Positions 1 through 6,306 of a DNA stretch of 9,925 nt are shown here, one piece after another (within the stretch, counting starts at the first letter, position 1; each line of letters starts with the position of its first letter). The position numbers and the translations under genes are program-made. Origin of the DNA: CAYSUS01 sp964434165 (lineage in GTDB: Bacteria > Planctomycetota > Planctomycetia > Pirellulales > Thermoguttaceae); contig CAYSUS010000173.1 of NCBI GenBank assembly GCA_964434165.1, forward strand, positions 1-9,925, given 5' to 3'. A model generated the notes under the pieces. That model was given only the letters and a program-made list of their open reading frames with translations, was not told where the DNA came from and searched no databases.

Positions 1-54
1 CATCTATAAACATACTATGCCCACCCATACATCCGCCATTTTCTTCTATGGAGA

Positions 55-318
55 GGCCGATCGCCCCACCGCGAGGTCCTCGTGCGCGTGCGCGATCCCG
101 TCGCCCCGCTGGTGGAATGGCTCGGCGCCCGGCAGGACGCGAACAACGTCCAGGCTATCGGCCAGGAGCTGCGGTTCGTTCACGAGGGGGACGAGGTCGC
201 CGAGGCCGAGCTGCTCCGGTCGATGATCCAGGCCGGGTTCCGCGTCGTCGCGTTCGGGGCTAAGTCCCGCTCGCTGGAGGACGTCTTCATGCACGTGACC
301 GAGGGGCTCGTCCAGTGA
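55..318 (+). CDS. ABC transporter ATP-binding protein, C-terminal fragment
   Basis: Only the last ~80 residues of an ABC ATPase are present. The reading frame ends in GFRVVAFGAKSRSLEDVFMH followed by VTEGLVQ. This matches the usual C-terminus of ABC-2 type exporter ATPases, where a 'LEDVFL.VT.G' segment closes the accessory domain behind the nucleotide-binding domain. Walker A, Walker B and the ABC signature are not in the window. The frame is blocked by TAA at 7-9, and ATPase-like sequence is recognisable only from about position 70, so the N-terminus is missing, not just unread. A GTG at 82 would give a 78-residue ORF, but that is unlikely to be a natural start because the family resemblance begins before it. 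The stop codon overlaps the GTG start of the permease (GTGA), so the two were co-translated as one exporter. What it transports cannot be told. Confidence 0.72.
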   Translation, partial: GRSPHREVLVRVRDPVAPLVEWLGARQDANNVQAIGQELRFVHEGDEVAEAELLRSMIQAGFRVVAFGAKSRSLEDVFMHVTEGLVQ

Positions 319-2027
319 GCGCGCCGGGCCAGACGATCGAGCTCGCCCCGGTCGAGGCGGCCGCGCCGCCGGGACGTCTCGCCGCGGGCATTGAAAGGGC
401 GGAGCGCTGGCTGGAGATGGTCGGCGACCGGCTCAACCCGATCCTCGTCAAGGAGAGCCGCCAGTCGCTCAAGAGCCGCCAGTTCGTGATCACCTTCGCC
501 CTGGTGCTGATCTGCGGCTGGGCCTGGTCGATCCTCGGCATGGCACTGATCGGCCCCGAGATCTACTACGGGGCACGCGGGGCCGAGATGTTCATGGGCT
601 ACTTCGTGATCCTCTCCTTTCCGCTGACGATCATCGTGCCCTTCGGCGCGTTCCGCTCCCTCGCCGCCGAGCAGGAGGACCGGACGTACGAGCTTCTCTC
701 CATCAGCACGCTCACCCCGGCGCAGATCGTGGCCGGCAAGCTGGCTGGCGCGGTCCTCCAAATGCTCGTTTACCTGTCGGCCATCTCGCCGTGCCTGGCC
801 TTCACCTACCTGCTGCGCGGGATCGACCTGCCCACGATCGGGCTGCTGCTGGTCTATGCGGGGCAGTATTCGCTGGCGCTCTCCGTGATCGGCCTCCTGG
901 CGGCCACGCTCACGACGGAACGGCATTGGCAGATCGTGCTCTCGGTGTTCTTCGTCGGCGGGTTGTTTCTGGCCATGTACGGGGCGTGCTGGTTTGCCGG
1001 GTGGCTGCTTTTCGAGTCCCTGGGGATGCCTTACGACCGGAGCGAGTTCTGGGTGCTCAACGGCGCGATCCAGACCGCCTACTGGTCGTATTTCCTGATG
1101 CTCTTCTTCGCGGCCGCGGCACAGCTCACGTTCGCCAGCGACAACCGCACCACGCGGCTGCGCGTCGTGATGGTCGCGCAGCACGTGCTGTGGGCCGCCT
1201 GGATGGGCTGGGTCTGGATCGCGCTGGCCGAGGGCGATGAGACGGTCCTCTACGTCGTGGCTTCCGTGGCCGCGATCCACTGGTTCATCCTGGGCGCGCT
1301 GATGACCGGCGAGCCCCCCGAGCTCTCGCCCCGCGTCAAGCGCAGCCTGCCGCGGAGCTTCCTCGGACGGATGTTCCTCACGTGGTTCAATCCCGGACCC
1401 GGGACGGGCTACGTGCTGGCGATCTCCGGCGCGGTCTCGGCCCTGGCCCTGGTCGGCGTGGGCGTCTTCTGTCACGAGTACCTTGGCGCGTTCGAGCGCC
1501 CGTGGCAGCGCGAGGAGGCTCGCAAGGTGCTTTGCTTCGGCCTGCTGGTCGCGTCGTACGCGAGTGCCTACCTGGGCCTGGGGCTGCTGGTCATCCGGTT
1601 CCTCAGGAGCCTCACGGCCGTGAGCCTGTTGCTGACGGCCCTGATCCACGCGCTTCTGTTGCTGGCCGGCTTCGGTCTGCCCTGGATCATCCACCTCTCG
1701 TTCGCCAGGTTGCGGATGTCGGACGATTACTCGCTGCTGCACATGACCGATCCCTTCTGGACCCCCGTCCACGTGATCCAGCGGTGGGGCGGGATTGCCC
1801 CGGCGGAGACGGCGACGCTGCTGATCGCGATTCCGTCGGCGGCCCTGGTGATGTTCGTGCTCAACCTGCCATGGATCGTGCGGGAGGTGCGGCACATGCG
1901 CATCGCGCGGCCGCGGCGCGTGGTCGAGGAGGACGCGGAGCTGATCGCGCTGCGCCGCCCGCCGCAGCCGGTTCAAATCAGCCCGTGGGACGTCGAGATA
2001 CCCAGTCCGCCCAGTCCGCCCGAGTAG
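315..2027 (+). CDS. ABC-2 type transporter permease, multi-span
   Basis: The product is a 570-residue integral membrane protein, the probable membrane partner of the ATPase fragment just upstream. It starts with GTG at 315, overlapping the ATPase stop by four bases, with GAGGGG at 301-306 as ribosome binding site. A cytoplasmic N-terminus with the segment NPILVKESRQ (41-50), common in planctomycete-type ABC-2 permeases, is followed by about twelve hydrophobic segments near residues 57-80, 93-113, 143-168, 172-197, 206-235, 253-273, 286-305, 309-331, 364-386, 405-428, 433-460 and 498-522. The conserved cytoplasmic stretch EQEDRTYELLSISTLTPAQI (119-138) links the second and third spans, as is usual for this family. 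The C-terminal ~48 residues are charged, then proline-rich, ending in a short repeat (PSPPSPP). The protein is long for an ABC-2 permease and may represent two six-span halves. The substrate is unknown. Confidence 0.88.
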   Translation: MSAPGQTIELAPVEAAAPPGRLAAGIERAERWLEMVGDRLNPILVKESRQSLKSRQFVITFALVLICGWAWSILGMALIGPEIYYGARGAEMFMGYFVILSFPLTIIVPFGAFRSLAAEQEDRTYELLSISTLTPAQIVAGKLAGAVLQMLVYLSAISPCLAFTYLLRGIDLPTIGLLLVYAGQYSLALSVIGLLAATLTTERHWQIVLSVFFVGGLFLAMYGACWFAGWLLFESLGMPYDRSEFWVLNGAIQTAYWSYFLMLFFAAAAQLTFASDNRTTRLRVVMVAQHVLWAAWMGWVWIALAEGDETVLYVVASVAAIHWFILGALMTGEPPELSPRVKRSLPRSFLGRMFLTWFNPGPGTGYVLAISGAVSALALVGVGVFCHEYLGAFERPWQREEARKVLCFGLLVASYASAYLGLGLLVIRFLRSLTAVSLLLTALIHALLLLAGFGLPWIIHLSFARLRMSDDYSLLHMTDPFWTPVHVIQRWGGIAPAETATLLIAIPSAALVMFVLNLPWIVREVRHMRIARPRRVVEEDAELIALRRPPQPVQISPWDVEIPSPPSPPE

Positions 2028-2050
2028 GGTCGAATAGGAGCGAGGAGACC

Positions 2051-2914
2051 ATGGAAACCGTAGCGCGCGAGCAAGCCATCCTGTTGACCGGGGCCTCGAC
2101 GGGCATCGGCTGGGCCGCCGCCGTGGAACTCGACGCTTTGGGGTTTCGAGTCTTCGCGGGCGTGCGCCGGGAGGAGGATGCCGAACGGGTCCGCGAGCAC
2201 GGCTCGCCGCGCCTCGTCCCCGTGATGCTCGACGTGACCGACGCCGGGCAGATTCAGGCCGCGGCCGACCTCGTCGCGCTCGAAGTCGGCCAGGCCGGGC
2301 TATGGGGCCTGGTGAACAACGCGGGCATTGCGGTGCCCGGCGCGCTGGAGCTGCTGGCCGTGGACGAGCTGCGCAGGCAGCTCGAAGTGAACGTGGTCGG
2401 CCCGCACGCCGTGACCCAGGCCGTGCTCCCCCTGCTGCGGACCGCGCGGGGCCGGATCGTGAACATCAGCTCGGTGAGCGGCCGGATCGCGTTTCCTTAC
2501 CTGGGGGCTTACGCCGCCTCGAAGCACGCCCTGGAGGCACTCAGCGACGTCCTCCGCGTGGAGCTCCGCCAATGGGGCATCGAGGTTTGCCTGGTCGAGC
2601 CGGGCAGCGTGCAGACGCCGATCTGGGAGAAGTCCTCGGGCGTGGCCGAGCGCCTCCGCGACCAGGTGGCGCCCGAGAAGCGGGCCCTGTACGAGGAGGA
2701 CTTCGCCGCCATCCGCAACATGTCCAAGAAGGAGGCCGCCGGCGCGATGCCCGTCGAGCGCGTGGTCCGCGTTGTCGTCCACGCCCTGACGGCCAAACGC
2801 CCCAAAACCCGTTACCCCGTGGGCGGAAACGTCTGGGTCGCCCTGTCGCTGCGCCGGCTCCTCTCCGACCGGGCATGGGACGGGTTCCTCTGCCGCAACA
2901 TCGGGCTCAAGTGA
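2051..2914 (+). CDS. SDR family NAD(P)-dependent oxidoreductase
   Basis: The product is a 287-residue classical short-chain dehydrogenase/reductase, a soluble Rossmann-fold enzyme that moves hydride between NAD(P)H and a carbonyl or alcohol. All family landmarks are visible: the cofactor loop TGASTGIG (13-20), NNAG (89-92), Asn114 in EVNVVG, the catalytic serine at 140/141 in NISSVSG, and Tyr154-x-x-x-Lys158 (YAASK), followed by PG at 184-185. The arginines after the second strand (VRR, 38-40) suggest NADP(H), which is inference. The closest visible resemblance is to retinol/11-beta-hydroxysteroid-like SDRs, but the substrate cannot be deduced. The ATG at 2051 was chosen because GAGGAG (2042-2047) and AGGAG (2036-2040) lie just ahead of it and the TGxxxGxG loop sits at the normal distance. 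The same frame stays open upstream inside the permease gene, but that part is not real coding. It lies 23 bp after the permease and may share its transcript. Confidence 0.93.
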   Translation: METVAREQAILLTGASTGIGWAAAVELDALGFRVFAGVRREEDAERVREHGSPRLVPVMLDVTDAGQIQAAADLVALEVGQAGLWGLVNNAGIAVPGALELLAVDELRRQLEVNVVGPHAVTQAVLPLLRTARGRIVNISSVSGRIAFPYLGAYAASKHALEALSDVLRVELRQWGIEVCLVEPGSVQTPIWEKSSGVAERLRDQVAPEKRALYEEDFAAIRNMSKKEAAGAMPVERVVRVVVHALTAKRPKTRYPVGGNVWVALSLRRLLSDRAWDGFLCRNIGLK

Positions 2915-2917
2915 TGG

Positions 2918-2951
2918 CAGGACTTCCGAAGTCCTGAAGGGCTCGGAAGTC
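2918..2951. repeat. Palindromic repeat, copy 1; possible bidirectional terminator
   Basis: The stretch 2918-2936 reads CAGGACTTCCGAAGTCCTG, a perfect 9+1+9 palindrome. Its GACTTCCG (2921-2928) can also pair with CGGAAGTC (2944-2951) as an 8-bp stem over a 15-nt loop. It fills the 36-bp gap between the convergent SDR gene and the biotin ligase gene, and the last paired base is the first base of the ligase's stop triplet. The position suits a terminator serving both strands, but there is no T-tract, so any function would be as a rho-dependent or mRNA-end hairpin. The core GACTTCCGAAGTC recurs exactly at 5597-5609, so this is a repeat and not a one-off hairpin. Confidence 0.75.
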
Positions 2952-3709
2952 TAGACCGCTCTGCCCGAACGCACCTCGACCAGCCCCTGGGCAGTTCGTA
3001 CGAGCAAGGCCCCGTCGGAGGCGATCCCCTCGCATCGCCCGCCGACCTCGCGCGCGCCGCATTGCACCACTACGTCGTGGCCCTTCTGCAGGCACATGGC
3101 GTGTGCGGTCCGGGCAAGGTCGCTCGGGCAGTCGGCGGCCATCCTCAGCGTCGTCTCCAGATGCCCGATCAGGTCGATCAGAAGGTCCATCGGGTCATGC
3201 TCGCGTCCGGTGAGGTCTCGCAATGTGCAGATCGTGCCACGCAGCTCCGGCGGGGCCTCGCCGACCGTGTTGTTGCTGTTCAGGCCGATGCCCACGATCA
3301 CCCGACCGTCGGAGAGCACCTCGACGAGCACGCCGGCAAGTTTGCGGTCGGCCGCATGCACGTCATTGGGCCAGTGAAGGTGGACCGACTGCTGGGCCAG
3401 CCGCGGGCGGACCGTCTTGACCACGGCCACCGCCGCGCCCAGCCCGTAGAGCGGCGACTCGGGCCGTGCGTCGCCGGCCCCGGGCAGAAGCAGGCTCATG
3501 GCCAGGCTGCCCGGGCCGGTCCACCATCGGTTCGAGCCGCGCCCGCGCCCGGCCGTCTGGCGGTCGGCCACGACGAGCAGCGGCAGAGGAGTCCCAGGCT
3601 CGCGCGCGCGGCGTCGGGCCAGGTCGTTGGTCGAGTCGACGACGTCCAGATGCTCGGCCCGCTCGACGAACGTCTCGGCGAGGAGGCGGTGGATGTCCAG
3701 GACCGCCAT
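2951..3709 (-). CDS. birA: Biotin--[acetyl-CoA-carboxylase] ligase (BirA family, no DNA-binding domain)
   Basis: This enzyme activates biotin with ATP to biotinyl-5'-AMP and attaches it to the acceptor lysine of biotin carboxyl carrier proteins, in the cytoplasm. With the start chosen it has 252 residues. Visible motifs are STN at 26-28, the adenylate-binding loop QTAGRGRGSNRW at 51-62, WPND at 113-116, KLAGVLVE at 123-130 with the active-site lysine, and IVGIGLN at 138-144. A small C-terminal barrel follows (about 208-252, ending in GALLVRTAQGLVEV). There is no N-terminal winged helix, so this is a ligase only and not the bifunctional repressor of E. coli. An upstream ATG at 3763 would add 18 residues (MAGAQRAARAVPSDVETH) and give a gap of only 6 bp to the preceding gene. 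I prefer 3709 because GGAG lies 6 nt ahead of it and the added residues do not resemble the family. It is probably co-transcribed with the enolase-superfamily gene. Confidence 0.93.
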   Translation of the reverse strand: MAVLDIHRLLAETFVERAEHLDVVDSTNDLARRRAREPGTPLPLLVVADRQTAGRGRGSNRWWTGPGSLAMSLLLPGAGDARPESPLYGLGAAVAVVKTVRPRLAQQSVHLHWPNDVHAADRKLAGVLVEVLSDGRVIVGIGLNSNNTVGEAPPELRGTICTLRDLTGREHDPMDLLIDLIGHLETTLRMAADCPSDLARTAHAMCLQKGHDVVVQCGAREVGGRCEGIASDGALLVRTAQGLVEVRSGRAV

Positions 3710-3715
3710 GTGGGT

Positions 3716-3719
3716 CTCC
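3716..3719 (-). promoter_or_regulatory. Ribosome binding site supporting the 3709 start of birA
   Basis: GGAG on the minus strand ends 6 nt before the ATG at 3709. The alternative ATG at 3763 has only a weak GAAGCGG ahead of it, so this site favours the shorter protein. Confidence 0.5.
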
Positions 3720-3769
3720 ACGTCGCTCGGTACGGCGCGTGCGGCGCGTTGGGCTCCTGCCATGCCGCT

Positions 3770-4969
3770 TCACGCCTTCAGGTCGTAGAGCACCTTGACG
3801 TCGGCGAACCGGTCGTCGTCGATCGAGAGGCCGAAGCCCGCCGCGTCCGGGACGAGGCACTCGCCTTCGGCGATCTTGTAGCCGTCGCTCCGGAGCAGGT
3901 CGGTCTGGAGCGGGTCTTGCTCAGCGCGGTAGAAGTTGTCGATCGCCCGGGCGACGTGAAGCTGCATGAAGAAGCCGTTCAGCGAGCCCCAGTTGTGCGG
4001 GGCCACGAGCAGGCCTCCGGTCTTCGCCAGCGCCGCTTCCGCCATGATCCCCTCGATGCCGAAGCCGTTCATGTCGCCCTGGAGCACGTCGAGGGCCTTG
4101 GCCTGGACCAGGGGGACGAAGGCATCGAGGCTCTTCTGGGTCTCGCCGTCGGCCACCAGCGTGTTCCAGCCCTGCTGCTTGACGAAGCCCTTCAATTCCA
4201 GGCAAGGCTCGACCTCCTCGGGGAACATCTCCTCGACGAACGCGATACCCAGCTCGCCGAGCTGCCGTAGCAGGCGCTTGGTGCCCTGCAGATCGTACCC
4301 GTTGTTGGCATCCACGCCGATCAGCAACTCCGCCCCGCCGTGCTTTCGGATCAGCTCCACGACCTCCACGTCGCGCTGGTCGCCGGCGTCCCGCGGCATC
4401 CAGCGGTTGCCGCGTCCGATCTTCACCTTCACGGCGCGATGGCCCCGCTTCATGCTGGCGTCGATCTCCTGCTTGAAGCGGTCGCGCCACTTGTCTTCGT
4501 ACTGGGGCAACAGGTCGCTGAAGTAAACCGACCCGTCGTACACGGGCACGCGGCGGGGACCGCCTTTGCCGCCAAGAAGCCGATACACGGGCTCGTTGAG
4601 GACCTTGCCCAAGAGGTCCCACAGCGGCATGGTCTGCGTGCCGAGAGGCCCGACGAAGCGGCGCTGGGCCGCGGTGTAGGCGTCGAACGGGTTCTTGCCG
4701 AGGATCCGGCCGAGCACCTGCTTGCTGACCCAGCAGTTGCCCAGTCCTTGCTCGCCGGTGTTGGTGTGAAGTCGGACCATCAGGTCCCGGGCACGGTCGC
4801 CGTGCACGTTGCGCCGCGCGTTCTTGCCGACGAACTTCGGGCGTCGGCTGATCAGGTCGAAGCCGACGATGCGGGTGATCTTCAAGTCGGCGGGCAGTTG
4901 TGCGGAGCGGGCGGCCCCGCCGAGAAGCGCGGTGGAGGCCATCCCCGCAAGGAAGTGGCGTCGTCGCAT
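3770..4969 (-). CDS. Mandelate racemase/muconate lactonizing enzyme-like protein with Tat signal
   Basis: The product is a 399-residue member of the enolase superfamily, probably an acid-sugar dehydratase, racemase or similar. It acts by Mg-assisted removal of a proton next to a carboxylate. The N-terminus MRRRHFLAGM followed by ASTALLGGAA and RSA has the twin-arginine RRxFL motif, a hydrophobic core and an A-x-A-like cleavage region, so export by Tat is predicted. The barrel residues follow the mandelate racemase order: KVK with Lys181/Lys183, metal ligands Asp220 (VDANN), Glu246 (FVEE) and Glu276 (ADGE), then the Asp299/His325 pair (QGDMNG, APHNW). The ATG at 4969 is preceded by a G-run 4 nt upstream. 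A TTG at 4981 is in frame but would only add four residues before the Tat motif. It is divergent from the cupin gene and 60 bp ahead of birA (6 bp if birA starts at 3763). The substrate is unknown. Loss of enzymatic activity cannot be excluded, but the key residues are intact. Confidence 0.88.
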   Translation of the reverse strand: MRRRHFLAGMASTALLGGAARSAQLPADLKITRIVGFDLISRRPKFVGKNARRNVHGDRARDLMVRLHTNTGEQGLGNCWVSKQVLGRILGKNPFDAYTAAQRRFVGPLGTQTMPLWDLLGKVLNEPVYRLLGGKGGPRRVPVYDGSVYFSDLLPQYEDKWRDRFKQEIDASMKRGHRAVKVKIGRGNRWMPRDAGDQRDVEVVELIRKHGGAELLIGVDANNGYDLQGTKRLLRQLGELGIAFVEEMFPEEVEPCLELKGFVKQQGWNTLVADGETQKSLDAFVPLVQAKALDVLQGDMNGFGIEGIMAEAALAKTGGLLVAPHNWGSLNGFFMQLHVARAIDNFYRAEQDPLQTDLLRSDGYKIAEGECLVPDAAGFGLSIDDDRFADVKVLYDLKA

Positions 4970-5023
4970 GGTACCCCCCAAGACGAGACGGCGTGGCGCG
5001 GCGAGGAGCCGCCCCCAGTGCGG

Positions 5024-5029
5024 ATTATA
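5024..5029 (-). promoter_or_regulatory. Candidate -10 box for the enolase-superfamily/birA transcript
   Basis: The minus strand reads TATAAT here, an exact sigma-70 -10 consensus in a GC-rich spacer. It lies 54 bp ahead of the ATG at 4969. No good -35 is seen: the hexamer at 17-bp spacing reads TCTTCT. Placement is right for the minus-strand gene, but this rests on one box. Confidence 0.4.
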
Positions 5030-5059
5030 CCTTGTCCTGGGTCCGGAGAAGAGCCGCGG

Positions 5060-5088
5060 TTGACACTCCCCAGGCTTCCCTCAACAAT
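5060..5088 (+). promoter_or_regulatory. Candidate sigma-70 promoter for the cupin gene
   Basis: A consensus -35 TTGACA at 5060-5065 is followed after exactly 17 bp by AACAAT at 5083-5088 (4 of 6 matches to TATAAT). Transcription would start near 5095 and leave a leader of about 85 nt before the cupin ATG at 5181. The perfect -35 and ideal spacing are the evidence. Planctomycete promoters are poorly defined, so the call is tentative. Confidence 0.4.
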
Positions 5089-5180
5089 GGGGTCCGGTGG
5101 GTGGAACCCCGCGCGCGGCCGCCCGTTCCGCTCGCTGCGGCCATTGGATTGCATTCCCCAACCCCTTGAGGAAACCCCTT

Positions 5181-5588
5181 ATGAGCGGCAAGTTCATCCC
5201 GGCCTCCGAGGCCGTGCGCGAGAAGCTCGACTGGGGCTCGCTCGGCTGGTGCTGCCGTCCGGCCGACACCGGTTCGAAGGATCTCGTGGTGATCGAGGTC
5301 ACCCTGGCCCCCGGCGGCGGCCACGCCTTTCACAAGCATCCGGGTCAGGAGGAGGTGATCTACTGCGTCTCCGGGGAGGTCGAGCAGTGGCTCGACCAGG
5401 AAAAGCGGACGCTCAAGCCCGGCGACGCCGTATTCATCACCGGCGACACGGTCCACGCGTCGTTCAACAAGAGTGGCCAGGACGCCCGCCTGCTGGCGAT
5501 CCTCAGCCCGTGCATCGGTCAGGAAAACGGATACGAGGTGACCGAAGTCGCCGGCGAAGAACCGTGGAGCAAGCTCGTGGCGACATGA
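5181..5588 (+). CDS. Cupin domain-containing protein
   Basis: This is a small, single-domain cupin of 135 residues, predicted to be cytoplasmic with no signal peptide. Cupin motif 1 is seen as GGGHAFHKHPGQEEVIYCVS followed by Gly65. His51, His53 and Glu57 or Glu58 are the likely metal ligands. Motif 2 is GDAVFITGDTVHASFN (81-96), with His92 as the last ligand. The arrangement fits a metal-binding beta-barrel, but the family covers dioxygenases, isomerases and sensors, and nothing here selects one. The ATG at 5181 is well supported by GAGGAA (5168-5173) at a 7-nt spacing. An upstream in-frame GTG-type start would run through the candidate promoter and is rejected. It is divergent from the enolase-superfamily gene and separated from the DUF447 gene by a strong hairpin, so it may be transcribed alone. 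Confidence 0.9.
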   Translation: MSGKFIPASEAVREKLDWGSLGWCCRPADTGSKDLVVIEVTLAPGGGHAFHKHPGQEEVIYCVSGEVEQWLDQEKRTLKPGDAVFITGDTVHASFNKSGQDARLLAILSPCIGQENGYEVTEVAGEEPWSKLVAT

Positions 5589-5596
5589 GCCGACGA

Positions 5597-5627
5597 GACT
5601 TCCGAAGTCCTTGCGACTTCGGAAGTC
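5597..5627. repeat. Palindromic repeat, copy 2; 13-bp hairpin
   Basis: GACTTCCGAAGTC (5597-5609) is followed after CTTGC by its exact reverse complement GACTTCGGAAGTC (5615-5627). Together they form a perfect 13-bp stem with a 5-nt loop, starting 8 bp after the cupin stop. Each arm is itself palindromic around its central base. There is no T-tract. It may end or stabilise the cupin mRNA and separate it from the DUF447 pair. The arm is identical to the core of the copy at 2921-2933. Confidence 0.8.
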
Positions 5628-5653
5628 CAACCCTTGTCCCCCGCGCCGGCCGC

Positions 5654-5661
5654 AAGGGGAG
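5654..5661 (+). promoter_or_regulatory. Ribosome binding site fixing the GTG start at 5668
   Basis: AAGGGGAG sits 6 nt before GTG at 5668. This is a strong Shine-Dalgarno match and rules out the longer frame that begins with TTG at 5611 inside the hairpin repeat. Confidence 0.65.
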
Positions 5662-5667
5662 TACCGC

Positions 5668-6306
5668 GTGATCCTGGAAGGCCTCCTCACCACGTGCAAC
5701 CCGGACGGCGGCCCCCACGTGGCGGTCATGGGGGCCATGGTCGAGGACGGCAACGTGACTTGTCCGCAGGGCCTTCTCCTGCGACCGTTCCAATCCACGG
5801 CCACCTTCGGCAACCTCAAGCGGACCGGCGAGGCCGTGTTCCACATTACCGACGACGTGCTTCTCCTGGTTCGGGCGGCGCTGGGACGTCTTGAGACGCG
5901 GCCGCGCGCCGACCCGGCCCGAGGCGTTCGCGGCTGGGTTCTCGCCGACGCGTGTCGCTGGCACGCGCTTCGCCTGAGCGAGCTCGACGGCTCGCAGGAT
6001 CGCGCCCGGGCATGGATGCGGGTGGTCGATTCGGGACGAATCCGCGACTTCCCCGGGCTCTGCCGGGCCATGCTCGCCGTGGTCGAGGCGGCCATCCTGG
6101 CCACGCGGATCCACCTCCTGCCCGCCGCGGCGATCGCCGCCGACCTGGCAAGGCTCTGGCAGCCGGTGCGCAAGACCGGCGGGCCTGACGCGATCGCCGC
6201 GTTCGTCTGCGTGGTCGAGCATCTCCAGGAGGGGGCGCCCGAGGTGCGCGCCCAGCCCGAGTTCGGCAGCGTCTTGCAGACCCTCCACGAGGAGGCCGGC
6301 GCCTGA
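5668..6306 (+). CDS. DUF447 domain-containing protein, linked to methanopterin-type C1 metabolism
   Basis: The product has 212 residues, starting at GTG 5668. The N-terminal half carries the DUF447 hallmarks: an opening ILEGLLTT, PHVAVMGAMV (16-25), LLLRPFQSTATFGNLKRTGE (36-55) and AVFHITDDVLLLVRAALG (56-73). The rest is mostly helical, with HALRL near 99-103. DUF447 proteins have a split-barrel fold, and archaeal members are reported to bind FMN. Their reaction is not established. In archaea and planctomycetes the family travels with tetrahydromethanopterin genes. Here its stop codon TGA shares its last base with the ATG of the beta-RFAP synthase gene (TGATG), which implies translational coupling and a shared pathway. 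A role in tetrahydromethanopterin synthesis or C1 transfer is inference from that context. No signal peptide or membrane segment is seen. Confidence 0.87.
   Translation: MILEGLLTTCNPDGGPHVAVMGAMVEDGNVTCPQGLLLRPFQSTATFGNLKRTGEAVFHITDDVLLLVRAALGRLETRPRADPARGVRGWVLADACRWHALRLSELDGSQDRARAWMRVVDSGRIRDFPGLCRAMLAVVEAAILATRIHLLPAAAIAADLARLWQPVRKTGGPDAIAAFVCVVEHLQEGAPEVRAQPEFGSVLQTLHEEAGA

Noticed and set aside
180..1976. 598-codon open frame on the minus strand across the permease gene
   Set aside because: It is rich in Arg, Gln, His and Asp with no domain, and lies opposite a clear multi-span permease. It is a typical GC-rich antisense shadow.
2001..2018. Two tandem 9-bp units near the end of the permease gene
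   Set aside because: It is a short Pro/Ser coding repeat in a disordered tail, too small to count as a separate repeat element.
1382..2050. Long upstream extension of the SDR reading frame
   Set aside because: It overlaps the permease in another frame and is Arg/Gly/Ala-rich. The SDR cofactor loop and ribosome binding sites place the start at 2051.
3062..4270. 402-codon plus-strand open frame opposite birA and the enolase-superfamily gene
   Set aside because: It is an antisense shadow. The minus strand shows all BirA and mandelate racemase motifs.
5085..5146. Possible structured leader of the cupin mRNA (CAATGG/CCATTG and GGCCGC/GCGGCC inverted repeats)
   Set aside because: The stems are only 6 bp, their arms overlap at 5141-5142, and such matches are expected often at this GC content. 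They do not resemble any riboswitch I know.
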